41,330 nucleotides of DNA from CAJPSE01 sp963514535 (lineage in GTDB: Bacteria > Synergistota > Synergistia > Synergistales > Aminobacteriaceae). Shown here piece by piece: positions 24,414 through 33,368 of this stretch (positions are counted from its first letter, which is position 1; every line of letters begins with the position of its first letter). The translations under genes were made by a program, and so were the position numbers. The stretch is taken from NCBI GenBank assembly GCA_963514535.1, contig CAUPUB010000005.1, positions 1-41,330 of the forward strand, written 5' to 3'. Under the pieces are notes generated by a model. It had not been told where the DNA came from and made no database searches. It saw only the letters and a program-made list of their open reading frames with translations.

Positions 24414-25670
24414 ATGGACAACGACGGCTTCACATTCCGCCGACAGCTCAGCACCATGGCCCGGGAACGGCTGGAGTTCTCCGGGATCAGCGAGATCATC
24501 GCCCTGGTCGAGTCGAACGGAGCCCTGTCGTTCGGCGCGGGGGAGCCGCCGGACGAGGTCTTTCCCAGAAACGCCTTCCGGAGCGCCGTGGAGAGGGCGC
24601 TGAGTGACGGGACGATCTGGGCCTATTACCACGACGACCTTGGGGACCTCGACCTGCGAGCCTGGATCGCCGAGCGCATGAGCAGGGACGATATGGCCCC
24701 GGACTGGGTGGGTCCCGAGGATGTCGTCATCACCCATGGGGCCGCAGGCGCCGTCAGCCTGGCCGCCGAGGCATTGATCGACGAGGGGACGGTCGTGCTG
24801 GTCGAGGGGCCGACCTACAGCGACAGCCTTCTCACGTTTCGCCGCCAGGGGGCGATTTGCGTCCCGGTCCCAACGGACGACGAGGGGATCCTTCCTGAGG
24901 AGCTCGAACGGACGCCGCAGCTGAAGGAGGCTCGATTCCTCTATACGATCCCCAATTTCCAGAACCCCAGCGGCTGTACGACGCCTCTGGAACGCAGGCT
25001 GCGCGTGCTGGACATCCTCCGCAGACACGACGTCGCCATCGTCGAAGACGATCCCTATCACTATCTTGGCTACGACGGCCCCGTCCCGACAAGCTATCTG
25101 GAGCTCGCCGGCGACGACCGGCGCGTCATCCACTGCAACACGTTCTCCAAGATCGTCGCGCCGGGCCTGCGCATCGGCTGGGCCGTCGTGCCTCCCGCCC
25201 TGAGGGATGTTTTCCTTGCCCTGTGCGTCTGCGACGGGCTGGGGCCGGCACTACTCATGCAGAGGGCCATCCTGCATCTGATGCGCACGTTGGATTTCGA
25301 AAAACATGTGGAGGGCCTCCGCAGGGAGTACCGAAGCCGTCGGGACACGATGCTGGGCCTCGCAGAAGAACGGCTGACACCGTTAGGGCTGCGGACGAAC
25401 CGTCCGAAAGGGGGCTTTTTCATCTGGGGACAGGGGCCGGACGATATGAGTGGCTTCAACTCCGCCGCATTTGCACGGTACGCCGTGCAGCACGAGGGAA
25501 TCGGCCTCATCCCGGGGAACGTGTTCTTTCCGGATGGGGACGACAGGGGCGACCGGGCCTTCCGTCTATCCTACGCCAGGATCCCCCTGGACCGTATGGA
25601 TGAGGGCGTGGCTAGACTGGCGAGGGCATGGCGTGCGTACCATGCACACCGACATGAGAACAGAGAGTGA
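24414..25670 (+). CDS. PLP-dependent aminotransferase, class I/II (2-aminoadipate/LysN-like)
   Basis: 418 aa; ATG at 24414 with GGAGG seven bases upstream. Fold type I marks: N184 in PNFQNPSG, D212 and Y215 in IVEDDPYHYLGY, the Schiff-base lysine K246 in NTFSKIVAPGLRIGW, and the substrate carboxylate Arg in AFRLSYAR. The pattern is that of the MocR-type aminotransferase domain without the DNA-binding part, a group that includes 2-aminoadipate, branched-chain and aromatic aminotransferases. The amino donor cannot be read from sequence. The gene's TGA overlaps a GTG of the downstream membrane protein frame, so the pair is probably one operon for uptake and deamination of an amino acid (inference). 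Confidence 0.88.
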   Translation: MDNDGFTFRRQLSTMARERLEFSGISEIIALVESNGALSFGAGEPPDEVFPRNAFRSAVERALSDGTIWAYYHDDLGDLDLRAWIAERMSRDDMAPDWVGPEDVVITHGAAGAVSLAAEALIDEGTVVLVEGPTYSDSLLTFRRQGAICVPVPTDDEGILPEELERTPQLKEARFLYTIPNFQNPSGCTTPLERRLRVLDILRRHDVAIVEDDPYHYLGYDGPVPTSYLELAGDDRRVIHCNTFSKIVAPGLRIGWAVVPPALRDVFLALCVCDGLGPALLMQRAILHLMRTLDFEKHVEGLRREYRSRRDTMLGLAEERLTPLGLRTNRPKGGFFIWGQGPDDMSGFNSAAFARYAVQHEGIGLIPGNVFFPDGDDRGDRAFRLSYARIPLDRMDEGVARLARAWRAYHAHRHENRE

Positions 25671-25684
25671 GGAAGATGGAGAAA

Positions 25685-27049
25685 ATGTGGAACGATGAGA
25701 GGAAAACGTATACGGCCGGACAGATCTTGAAGTTCGTGATCCCCTCCCTTGCCGGCGCCTTGGCCTTTCTCATGCCCATACCGGACAAGGGGACCCTCAA
25801 CACGGTCCTCGGGATCCTGATCGATGTGGGGAAGGGCGGGGTTCTGAAGCCCTATCTCCCGACGGCCGCGATGGTCGCGGTCGTTCTCAGCGCGGCCGCG
25901 AGCCTTTGGGCCGTCCTCGCGAAACCCCGCTTCGTCACGAGGAGCCCGTTTCTGAGGGAGCTGTTCTGCGTCTCGCCCTTCTGGCTGGGCTCACGCCTGC
26001 TGGGGGCCGTCCTTTACGTCGTCATCCTCTATAAGATTGGGCCCGAGGTCATCTGGAACATGGACAATGGGGGCACTCCCGGCCTGGTTCTGGCTCCCGC
26101 CCTGCTGATCGTCTTCTCGGTGCTCGCGGCGTTCGTCCCTCTCCTCACGGACTACGGCCTGATGGAGTACGTCGGTACCTTCGCCCGGCCGATCATGGGC
26201 CCGCTTTTCAAGCTGCCGGGCCGGGCTGCGATCGACTGTCTGGCCTCATGGGTCGGCAGCAGTTCCGTCGGGGTGGTCATCACCACAAAAGTTCACGATC
26301 AGGGCTATTATTCCGACCGCGAGGCCGCCATCATCTCCAGCACCTTCTCGGTCATCAGCGTGGCGTACATTTACGTCATGGCCGACTTCGTCAAGCTACC
26401 CCACAAGTACCTCCAGATCCTGTTCTCGGTCTACACCGTCACCTTCATCCTGGCCCTCATCATGCCCCGGATCTGGCCGCTCTCGTCGATACCGGACACC
26501 TTTTCGGGAAAGGCGGGGAAACAGCACGCCGGAGACGACATGCCCAAGGATGCGAAACTGGGGGAGTGGGCGCTGAAACTGGCCGTCGAGCGAGCCGGGA
26601 GGCAGAAACTTTCGGACACCGCCTCCGCATTCGTCAGGACGCTGCTCTCGCTGCTCGTGAGCACGATGCCGCTGGTCATCTCCTGGGGGACCCTGGTTCT
26701 GCTCGTCGCCAACAATACGCCCGTCTTCCAGTTCCTGGCCCGCCCGTTCGCCTGGATGCTCGAGCTGATGCGGATTCCCGAGGCTGGCGAGGTCGGCGTT
26801 GCCTTCATCCTGAGCTACGCCGATCAGTTCCTGGCCGCCGTCGTGGGCTCCACGGTCCACACGGACGCCGCCCGCTTCATGTGCGCAGGGATCTCCGCGA
26901 CCGGGCTGATCTACATGACGGAGGTCGGAGTCCTCATCCTGAACTCCTCGATTCCTCTGAGTCCCGGCAAACTGACCTGCATCTACGTCATCCGCGCCGT
27001 ACTGACCGTGTTTCTGCTCTCGCCCTTCGCCTGGTATTTCTGCATGTAG
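25685..27049 (+). CDS. YjiH-like membrane protein with nucleoside-recognition (Gate) domains
   Basis: 454 aa from the ATG at 25685, which has AGGAAG nine bases upstream; in-frame GTG 25667 (overlapping the previous stop) and ATG 25676 are alternatives. Roughly ten membrane segments. Two Gate-type halves are visible: one around GTFARPIMGPLFKLPGRAAI with SWVGSSSVGVVITTK, one around LARPFAWMLELMRIPEAGEV with SYADQFLAAVVGSTVH. This matches the YjiH family, whose substrate is unknown. Position directly behind an aminotransferase gene suggests transport of an amino acid or its keto-acid; that is inference. Confidence 0.8.
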   Translation: MWNDERKTYTAGQILKFVIPSLAGALAFLMPIPDKGTLNTVLGILIDVGKGGVLKPYLPTAAMVAVVLSAAASLWAVLAKPRFVTRSPFLRELFCVSPFWLGSRLLGAVLYVVILYKIGPEVIWNMDNGGTPGLVLAPALLIVFSVLAAFVPLLTDYGLMEYVGTFARPIMGPLFKLPGRAAIDCLASWVGSSSVGVVITTKVHDQGYYSDREAAIISSTFSVISVAYIYVMADFVKLPHKYLQILFSVYTVTFILALIMPRIWPLSSIPDTFSGKAGKQHAGDDMPKDAKLGEWALKLAVERAGRQKLSDTASAFVRTLLSLLVSTMPLVISWGTLVLLVANNTPVFQFLARPFAWMLELMRIPEAGEVGVAFILSYADQFLAAVVGSTVHTDAARFMCAGISATGLIYMTEVGVLILNSSIPLSPGKLTCIYVIRAVLTVFLLSPFAWYFCM

Positions 27050-27082
27050 CAACGGGGACACGAGCCTGTCCTCAAGACGACG

Positions 27083-27126
27083 CTGCCCCGGGGGCCGCCG
27101 AAAGCGGAAAACCGGGGCAGATCTTT
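27083..27126. terminator. Terminator between converging YjiH-like and cbpA genes
   Basis: CTGCCCCGG (27083-27091) pairs perfectly with CCGGGGCAG (27112-27120), with CCGC/GCGG inside the loop, followed on the plus strand by ATCTTTG. Confidence 0.6.
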
Positions 27127-27184
27127 GCCTCGCCATCCTCATGGGGCCCTCTCTCCCCATGAAGCCCGTCATTCTTTGGAGCCC

Positions 27185-28063
27185 CTAGGCCCCCAGCTTC
27201 GACAATTCCTCCCACAACTCCCTCTGCCGTTCCGTCAGGCGCCGGGGCAGAGACACCTCCACCCGCACGAATAGGTCGCCATTGCCCCCGCCCCGCCGGG
27301 GAAGCCCCTTGCCGCGCAAGCGCAGGCGCTGGCCGCTCTGCGTCCCGGGCGGGAGCTTCATCGTAACGCTGCCCGACAGTGTCTCCACCGAGACCTCATG
27401 CCCCAGCACGGCGTCCCATGGCGCGACCCTGACACTGCGCGTCAGGTCGTAGCCATCGACCTGGAACACGGGATGCGGCGCCAGGTGCAGATTGACGTAG
27501 AGGTCGCCCCCCCCGTTCGCCCTGCCCGGCAGGCGGATCTGGGCTCCCTCCGATACGCCCTGCGGAAGCCGCACGTTGATCGACCTCTGGCCGCCGTCGG
27601 GCGAGCGCATCACCAGGGTGTGAGTCCCCCCGCGGGCGGCGTCCTCCAGCGTCAGTTCCAGATCGACCTCGCTGTCCCGGCGCACCGGTGCGTAGCTTCC
27701 CGCCCCGGCAAAGATATCCGCGAACCCTCCGCCGAAGATCGTCTTGAAGAAATCGCTGAATCCGCCCATGTCCCCGCCGAACTCCACGCGCGTGCCTCCG
27801 CCCTGCCATCCGGGCGGGGGCGTGAAGTCCTGGCCCTGCTCCCAGTTCGCCCCGAGGGTATCGTAGCGGCCGCGCTTGTCGGGGTCCTTCAGAACCTCGT
27901 AGGCCTCGTTGATCTCCCGGTAGCGGGCATCCGCATCCTTCTCCTTTGAGACGTCCGGATGATACTTCTTCGCCAGCTTCCTGTATGCCTTGCGGATCTC
28001 GTCGGCCGTCGCGGTGCGCGGCACCCCCAGGATCTCGTAATAGTCCTTATACTGGACGGACAT
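27185..28063 (-). CDS. cbpA: CbpA-type J-domain co-chaperone without zinc fingers
   Basis: 292 aa; ATG at 28063 with AGGGG ten bases upstream. J domain at residues 5-75 with HPD at 35-37 (KYHPDVSKE) and the KRGRYD helix. A Gly/Phe-rich linker follows (GGDMGGFSDFFKTIFGGGF), then two beta-barrel substrate domains (SEVDLELTLEDAARGGTH; LRGKGLPRRGGGNGDLFVRV). The four CXXCXGXG zinc repeats of DnaJ are absent, so it is the class II type. Last gene of the heat-shock cluster, 262 bp after dnaJ and separated from it by a 15-bp tandem repeat array. Confidence 0.92.
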   Translation of the reverse strand: MSVQYKDYYEILGVPRTATADEIRKAYRKLAKKYHPDVSKEKDADARYREINEAYEVLKDPDKRGRYDTLGANWEQGQDFTPPPGWQGGGTRVEFGGDMGGFSDFFKTIFGGGFADIFAGAGSYAPVRRDSEVDLELTLEDAARGGTHTLVMRSPDGGQRSINVRLPQGVSEGAQIRLPGRANGGGDLYVNLHLAPHPVFQVDGYDLTRSVRVAPWDAVLGHEVSVETLSGSVTMKLPPGTQSGQRLRLRGKGLPRRGGGNGDLFVRVEVSLPRRLTERQRELWEELSKLGA

Positions 28064-28156
28064 CGTTTATCAGCCCCTGATTGACCAATATTAACCTTCT
28101 GGGACAGTATAGCAGTCCCCGCAAGGGGCGTAAATAACGAAAACTACGGACGCGGG

Positions 28157-28276
28157 CTTTCTTCAAATGAGCTTTCTTCAAATGAGCTTCCTTCAAATGA
28201 GCTTCCTTCAAATGAGCTTCCTTCAAATGAGCTTCCTTCAAATGAGCTTCCTTCAAATAGGCTTTCTTCAAGCGGT
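28157..28276. repeat. 15-bp tandem repeat array, about 8 units, between dnaJ and cbpA
   Basis: Unit GCTTCCTTCAAATGA (variants GCTTTCTTCAAATGA). Exact or near-exact units start at 28157, 28172, 28187, 28202, 28217, 28232 and 28247; an eighth at 28262 is degenerate. Fifteen is a multiple of three, so each frame reads as a 5-residue repeat, but no start codon with a ribosome site precedes it. No spacers, so not CRISPR. Confidence 0.95.
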
Positions 28277-28325
28277 TCCCGTATTCCCCGGCGTCCTCCA
28301 GGGCGAAAACGGCGGACGCCGTCCG

Positions 28326-29459
28326 CTACTCGAAGAGCTTCTTGAACTTCTCGAAGAGCCCCGGCTCTCCGGATCCGACCGGGGTCTTCATCTCGCCAGC
28401 CAGCTCCGTAATCAACTCTCTCTGTCGGTCCGTCAGCCGGGAGGGGATATCGACGAACACATGGACGTAAAGGTCCCCGCGGCCTCGAGGGCCGCGCAGG
28501 CGCGGCATCCCCTTGCCTCGAACCTTCAGCACCTGACCGTGCGAGGTTCCGGCAGGTACGCCGATCTTCTCCACGCCGTCGATCAGGGTGGAGACCTCCA
28601 CCTCCGCGCCCAGCACCGCCTGCGGATAGGTCAGAAGGAGGCGGGTGTGCAGGTCCGCCCCATCCCGCTCGAACGCCTTGTCCGGCTTCACGTCGATCAG
28701 CAGGTAGAGGTCGCCCTGAGGACCGCCGTTGACCCCGGCCTCGCCGGCCCCCGTGATGCGCAGCCGCGTTCCCCGTTCCACCCCCGCGGGGACCTTGACC
28801 TCGAGCTTGTGCTTTCGCCGTACCTGTCCGCGGCCGCCGCAGTCGGGGCATTTCTCGCGGACGATCTTCCCGCGTCCCTGACATTCCGGGCAGACGGTTA
28901 CGGAGACGAACTGGCCGAAGAGGGTTCGCTGCACCTGCTCCACCTGTCCGCGTCCTCCGCAGGTCGCACAGGTCTCGGGGGACGTGCCGGGCCTGGCCCC
29001 GGTGCCCCCGCAACCCTCGCATGCCTCCCAACGGGGGACCTCCAGGGTATGGGTCACCCCGTTGGCGGCCTCTAGCAGGGAGACGCTCAGCGCCATCTCC
29101 AGGTCTCCACCGCGGCGCGGCGCGGTGGGGTCGGCTTGGCGGCGTCCCATCCCCCCCCCGAATACCTGGGCGAAGAGGTCTCCGAAGATGTCCCCGAAAT
29201 CCCCCGCAAACCCGCCGCCCCCAAAGGGATCCGCTCCGTCGGCAGAGCCGAACTGGTCGTACCTCGCCCGTTTTTCGGGATCGCTCAGCACGGAGTACGC
29301 CGCGTTGATCTTCTTGAACTTTTCCTCGGCCTCCCCGCTGCCATGGTTCGCATCCGGATGGTACTGGCGCGCAAGTTGGCGGTACGCCCTCTTGATCTCC
29401 GCCTGAGAGGCGTCGCGTGCAACACCCAGGATCTGATACAAATCTTCCAAAACAAACAC
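28326..29459 (-). CDS. dnaJ: Chaperone protein DnaJ
   Basis: 377 aa from GTG 29459; TTG 29450 is an equally plausible start because GGGG lies ten bases before it. J domain with HPD at residues 34-36, Gly/Phe-rich linker (GGGGFAGDFGDIFGDLF), then all four zinc repeats: CEGCGGTG, CATCGGRG, CPECQGRG, CPDCGGRG. The C-terminal substrate domains and dimerisation end (LFEKFKKLFE) are complete. It delivers unfolded clients to DnaK and stimulates its ATPase. It follows dnaK after 152 bp, with a terminator-like stem between, so its level may be set lower than dnaK's. Confidence 0.97.
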   Translation of the reverse strand: MFVLEDLYQILGVARDASQAEIKRAYRQLARQYHPDANHGSGEAEEKFKKINAAYSVLSDPEKRARYDQFGSADGADPFGGGGFAGDFGDIFGDLFAQVFGGGMGRRQADPTAPRRGGDLEMALSVSLLEAANGVTHTLEVPRWEACEGCGGTGARPGTSPETCATCGGRGQVEQVQRTLFGQFVSVTVCPECQGRGKIVREKCPDCGGRGQVRRKHKLEVKVPAGVERGTRLRITGAGEAGVNGGPQGDLYLLIDVKPDKAFERDGADLHTRLLLTYPQAVLGAEVEVSTLIDGVEKIGVPAGTSHGQVLKVRGKGMPRLRGPRGRGDLYVHVFVDIPSRLTDRQRELITELAGEMKTPVGSGEPGLFEKFKKLFE

Positions 29460-29526
29460 ACCCCGTTACGTCACCAGGTCGCGTCCCCGTGAGGCCGCGC
29501 GGGTCCCCTCGGGCCCTAATCAAAAG

Positions 29527-29554
29527 GGACGGAAGGGTAAAATCCCCTCCGTCC
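29527..29554 (-). terminator. Partial terminator between dnaK and dnaJ
   Basis: GGACGGA (29527-29533) with TCCGTCC (29548-29554), continued inside by GGG/CCC; on the minus strand followed by CTTTTGATT. It probably ends part of the dnaK transcripts. Confidence 0.65.
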
Positions 29555-29587
29555 TCCGTTCCATTATAGCTTATCCCAATTCCGAGC

Positions 29588-29614
29588 GGACTTCAATCGA
29601 TTGGACTTCAATCA
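29588..29614. repeat. 15-bp direct duplication reaching the dnaK stop codon
   Basis: GGACTTCAATCGATT (29588-29602) followed by GGACTTCAATCA (29603-29614); the second copy contains the dnaK stop codon. Confidence 0.7.
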
Positions 29615-31453
29615 GGCCTGCCCCTGGTCGCTGAACTCGGCGTCCACCGTATCGCCGTCCGACGAGGACGCTCCCGCGCCGCCGGCCGAGGCCGAGGCGT
29701 CGGAGGCACTGGGGCTCCCCTGGCCGGCGGCCTGATAGAGCCGTGTGGAGAACTCCTGGAGCGTCCTCTCGAGCTCCTCCTTGCAGCTCTTCATCCTGGC
29801 GCCATCGTTCGCCTCGATGGCGCGCTTCAGATCGTCGAGCCTGGAGTTGACCTTTCCCTTCTCCTCCGCGCTCATCTTATCCCCAAGGTCGTTCAACAGC
29901 TTCTCCGCGGCGAACACCGCGGTGTCGGACTCGTTGCGGACCTCGGCGGCCTCGCGCTTCTTCGCATCCTCGTCCGCGTTGGCCTCCGCGTCGTTCTTCA
30001 TGCGCTCGATATCCTCCTTGGAGAGGTTCGAGGACTGGATGGTGATCTTCTGGGCCTTGCCCGTCCCCTTATCCTTGGCGGAGACATTCAAGATGCCGTT
30101 GACGTCGATATTGAAGGTCACCTCGACCTGCGGAATGCCGCGCGGTGCGGGCGGGATGCCGTCCAGGACGAACTGCCCCAGCTTCACGTTGTCCGCCGCC
30201 ATAGAGCGCTCCCCCTGGAGCACGAGGATCTCCACCTGTGTCTGATTGTTCGCCGCCGTCGTGAACACCTGGCTCTTCGACACCGGGATCGCCGTGTTCC
30301 GCTCGATGACCTTGGTGAACACGCCGCCCAAGGTCTCGAGTCCGAGCGAGAGCGGGGTGACGTCCACCAGCACGATGTCCTTGTGGTCGCCCTTCAGGAT
30401 CGCCCCCTGGATGGCCGCGCCCGCTGCAACGCACTCGTCCGGGTTGATGCCCTTCGTCGGCTCCTTGCCCAGCAGCTCGACGATCTTCTTCTGCACCATC
30501 GGCATGCGGGTCGAGCCACCGACGAGCAGGACCTTGTCGACCTCGTTCGTCTTCAGGCCGGAGTCATCGAGCGCGCGCTTCGTCGGGTTGATCGTGCGGT
30601 CCATGAGGTCCGCCGTCATCTCCTCGAACTTCGCCCGGGTCAGCTTCATCTCCAGGTGCTTGGGCCCGCTCTGATTCGCCGTGATGAAGGGCAGAGAGAT
30701 CGTGGTCTCCGTCATGGAGGAGAGCTCGACCTTGGCCTTCTCGGCGGCCTCGCGCAGGCGCTGCATCGCCATCCGGTCGTTCTTGAGGTCGATTCCCTCG
30801 CTCTTCTTGAACTCGGCCGTCATCCAGTCGACGATCCGGTTGTCCCAGTCGTCGCCGCCCAGCCGGTTGTCTCCGGCGGTCGCCAGGACCTCGAACACGC
30901 CCTCGCCCACATCCAGGATCGAGACGTCGAACGTGCCGCCGCCGAGGTCGAACACCAGGATCTTGTGCTCCTCCTTCTTGTTCTCCCCGTAGGCAAGGCA
31001 GGCCGCCGTCGGCTCGTTGATGATGCGCAGGACCTCGAGCCCCGCGATGGTGCCCGCGTCCTTCGTCGCCTGGCGCTGGGCGTCCGTGAAGTAGGCCGGA
31101 ACCGTGATGACCGCCTGGGTAACCGGCTCGCCGAGGTAGTCCTCCGCGTCGCGCTTCAGCTTCTGCAGGATCATCGCGGAGATCTCCTGCGGCGAATATT
31201 TCTTTCCGTCGATGTCCACGCGGTAGTCCGTACCCATCTCGCGCTTGATCGACATGATGGTGTGGTCGGCGTTGACGATGGCCTGGCGCTTGGCCAGCTG
31301 GCCAACCAGACGCTCCCCCTCCTTCGTGAAGGCCACGACGGACGGGGTCGTCCTCATCCCCTCGGAATTGGCGATGATCGTCGTCTGGTCGCCCTCCTGC
31401 ACCGCGATGCAGCTGTTCGTCGTTCCAAGATCGATTCCCACAACTTTTGCCAT
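29612..31453 (-). CDS. dnaK: Chaperone protein DnaK (Hsp70)
   Basis: 613 aa from the ATG at 31453 (MAKVVGIDLGTTNSC), with GGGGG eight bases upstream; two earlier in-frame Met codons lie before that site. ATPase domain 1-~365: IDLGTTNSC, VFDLGGGTFDVSILDVGEG, LVGGSTRMPMVQ. The interdomain linker and substrate domain follow (KDIVLVDVTPLSLGLETLGG), then a helical lid and an Ala/Ser/Gly tail ending in acidic residues (DTVDAEFSDQ). It cycles on unfolded proteins with DnaJ and GrpE encoded on either side. An 11-bp stem lies in the 118-bp gap after grpE. Confidence 0.98.
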   Translation of the reverse strand: MAKVVGIDLGTTNSCIAVQEGDQTTIIANSEGMRTTPSVVAFTKEGERLVGQLAKRQAIVNADHTIMSIKREMGTDYRVDIDGKKYSPQEISAMILQKLKRDAEDYLGEPVTQAVITVPAYFTDAQRQATKDAGTIAGLEVLRIINEPTAACLAYGENKKEEHKILVFDLGGGTFDVSILDVGEGVFEVLATAGDNRLGGDDWDNRIVDWMTAEFKKSEGIDLKNDRMAMQRLREAAEKAKVELSSMTETTISLPFITANQSGPKHLEMKLTRAKFEEMTADLMDRTINPTKRALDDSGLKTNEVDKVLLVGGSTRMPMVQKKIVELLGKEPTKGINPDECVAAGAAIQGAILKGDHKDIVLVDVTPLSLGLETLGGVFTKVIERNTAIPVSKSQVFTTAANNQTQVEILVLQGERSMAADNVKLGQFVLDGIPPAPRGIPQVEVTFNIDVNGILNVSAKDKGTGKAQKITIQSSNLSKEDIERMKNDAEANADEDAKKREAAEVRNESDTAVFAAEKLLNDLGDKMSAEEKGKVNSRLDDLKRAIEANDGARMKSCKEELERTLQEFSTRLYQAAGQGSPSASDASASAGGAGASSSDGDTVDAEFSDQGQA

Positions 31454-31531
31454 TTTCATTTCCCCCTGTATGCGCAATTTTCAGCTTCTGAAATCGGTTT
31501 TTCCTCTATTTCTCGTCTTATCGTCCGCAAA

Positions 31532-31560
31532 CGCTCTCCGGCCCTTTGTGCCGGAGGGCG
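31532..31560 (-). promoter_or_regulatory. Intercistronic stem-loop between grpE and dnaK
   Basis: CGCTCTCCGGC (31532-31542) pairs with GCCGGAGGGCG (31550-31560), one G-T pair, 7-base loop. No T-run follows. It lies just after the grpE stop, where it could stabilise or process the dnaK part of the message. Confidence 0.5.
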
Positions 31561-31571
31561 CCGAACCGTAA

Positions 31572-32183
31572 TCATGCCTTGCCCACCGTGACACGGGACG
31601 CCCGCAGCACCCTCTCGTCCGTCCGGTAGCCTCGGGTCAGTTCCTCCAGTATCCGGCCATCCTGCTCGGGGTCCTCCACGGAAACCATCTCCACCGCATC
31701 GTGCAGCGCGGGGTCGAAGGAGGCTCCCTCGGTGGGGATGATCCGGACCCCCAGCTCCTCGAGCGTCGAGAGGAACTGACGCCGCACCATCCCCACCCCC
31801 ACCAGGACGTCCTTTGCGCTTCCGTCCTCCGGGACGGCCAGCGCCCGGTCCAGGTTGTCCAGGACGGGCAGGAGGGCCGCGATCGTGTCGTCGGTGACCA
31901 GCCTGCGCATCTGCTGCCGCTCCTTCGTCATGCGCTGGCGGTAATTGTAGAAGTCCGCCCGCGCCGCCGCCAGCTCTCCCTCGAGTTCGGCGACGCGCTT
32001 CCCCAACGCACCCTCCTCGGAGGAAGAGGAAGGCGTCGTCTCCGGGGCGGCCTCCCCATCCTCCCTCAGGACCCCGTCCTCCAGGACGTATTCCTTCACG
32101 CGCTCCCCCGCCTCCGGATGCGCCTCAAAATCCCCGTCACCGCTGCCGGAGGGCTTGAGCTCCTCCCGAATACGGTCGTCCAT
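31572..32183 (-). CDS. grpE: Nucleotide exchange factor GrpE
   Basis: 203 aa from the ATG at 32183 (MDDRIREELKPSGSG), with GGGAG about 11 bases upstream; a TTG six codons earlier would overlap that site. An acidic disordered start (residues 1-60) is followed by a long coiled coil (KRVAELEGELAAARADFYNY) and the beta-sheet head (GVRIIPTEGASFDPALHDAV, then the family close RGYRTDERVLRASRVTVGK). It releases ADP from DnaK. The gap to hrcA is 88 bp. Confidence 0.95.
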   Translation of the reverse strand: MDDRIREELKPSGSGDGDFEAHPEAGERVKEYVLEDGVLREDGEAAPETTPSSSSEEGALGKRVAELEGELAAARADFYNYRQRMTKERQQMRRLVTDDTIAALLPVLDNLDRALAVPEDGSAKDVLVGVGMVRRQFLSTLEELGVRIIPTEGASFDPALHDAVEMVSVEDPEQDGRILEELTRGYRTDERVLRASRVTVGKA

Positions 32184-32271
32184 CACGTCATCATCTCCCA
32201 ACCAGGGCCTTCGGCGGCGCGGAGGCCGGGAACTCCGTCCCCCCTACCCGCCGGGCCCGTAATCGAACCGC

Positions 32272-33285
32272 CTATTCCTCCGCTTCCTCGTCCAGGGCGC
32301 TCGCCAGGGACTCCAGCACGGAGATGGAGCGTTCGTAATCCATTCGCAGGGGGCCGATCAGGCCCAAAACCGCCTTTTGCTGCCGAAGCCGGGCGGGGAT
32401 GAGGATCATGGAGCTCTCCTGCATGCCCTCCGTCTCGTTCTCCTCCCCGATCGAGACGTTCAGCGCCTCGCTCCTCCGGCACTTCTCGATCATGTTGGCC
32501 AGGGGCTTCTCCTGTTCCAGCAGGGAGAGGACCGCCTGGAGCCGCGACAGGGTCTGGAAGTGCGGCAAATTCAGGATGTGCTTGGCCCCGCTGCTGAAGA
32601 AACGATAGTTCTGCACGGTCAGGAACTCGTCGAGCTCCCTGATGGCCGACCGGCAGGCCGCCTCGGCGTCCTCCAGGCCGCCCTGCACGTACTGGAACAG
32701 CACGTCGCGCACGTCGCTCCAGGACCGGCCCGACGCGACGGTATTGATACGCCGGCTCAGCTCCTCGAGGAGTCCGGGCTCGACCTCGCTGGGAAGGTCG
32801 AACTGCGAATGGTGCACCAGCCCGCCCTTCAGGACGATCAGGGCCAGGATGTGGGTCCCGCCCAGCGGCACGAGATCGATATGCCAGATCTCCGCGTCGT
32901 CGAGCCCCGGGACCGCCGCGACCGCGACGCACTTGGTGAGACGGGCCAGGAGGTGTGTGACGTAGGTCAGGAGCCCCTCCACCCCGCTGCGGCGCCCGGC
33001 CAATTCCCGATGCCAGGTCTCGGCCTCGCTGGGACGGCTCCGGGCCCGCGCCGTGACGGAATCCACATAGACCCGATAGGCTTTGGCCGTCGGCAGCCGG
33101 CCGGAGGACGTATGGGGCTGGTAAAAATACCCCATCTCCTCGAGATCCGCCATCTCGTTGCGTACCGTGGCGGGGCTCAGCCCGCGGATGTACTTCTTCG
33201 TGATGGTCCGGGACCCGGCGGGCTCCCCCGTCTTGATGTACTCGTAGACCACCGCGAGGATGATCCCCAGCTGCCGCTCCGTCAC
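32272..33285 (-). CDS. hrcA: Heat-inducible transcription repressor HrcA
   Basis: 337 aa from a GTG at 33285 (MTERQLGIILAVVYEYIKTG) with GGAGG nine bases upstream. The winged helix is at residues 1-75: GEPAGSRTITKKYIRGLSPA and TVRNEMADLEEMGYFYQPHT, the strongly conserved recognition region. The middle is a GAF-like and inserted domain (HILALIVLKGG), the end VLGLIGPLRMDYERSISVLE. It represses this operon by binding CIRCE and needs GroEL for activity in studied species. First gene of the operon, directly behind its own operator, hence autoregulated. Confidence 0.97.
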   Translation of the reverse strand: MTERQLGIILAVVYEYIKTGEPAGSRTITKKYIRGLSPATVRNEMADLEEMGYFYQPHTSSGRLPTAKAYRVYVDSVTARARSRPSEAETWHRELAGRRSGVEGLLTYVTHLLARLTKCVAVAAVPGLDDAEIWHIDLVPLGGTHILALIVLKGGLVHHSQFDLPSEVEPGLLEELSRRINTVASGRSWSDVRDVLFQYVQGGLEDAEAACRSAIRELDEFLTVQNYRFFSSGAKHILNLPHFQTLSRLQAVLSLLEQEKPLANMIEKCRRSEALNVSIGEENETEGMQESSMILIPARLRQQKAVLGLIGPLRMDYERSISVLESLASALDEEAEE

Positions 33286-33332
33286 CGCTCCTCACCTCCG
33301 CACAACCACCATTATCGATTAGCGCCCACTGT

Positions 33333-33368
33333 CAATTAGCTCTCCAATCAGCACTCCAATTAGCACTC
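33333..33368. repeat. Three 12-bp tandem copies of the CIRCE left half-site
   Basis: CAATTAGCTCTC (33333-33344), CAATCAGCACTC (33345-33356), CAATTAGCACTC (33357-33368). The last copy is the left half of the CIRCE operator; the first two differ from it by one base each. Confidence 0.85.

Noticed and set aside
28157..28276. Tandem array considered as a CRISPR
   Set aside because: Units are 15 bp and directly adjacent with no spacers; no cas gene nearby.
28144..29523. Alternative minus-strand frame across dnaJ that runs into the 15-bp array
   Set aside because: It lacks J-domain motifs; dnaJ is complete in the neighbouring frame and stops at 28326, before the array.
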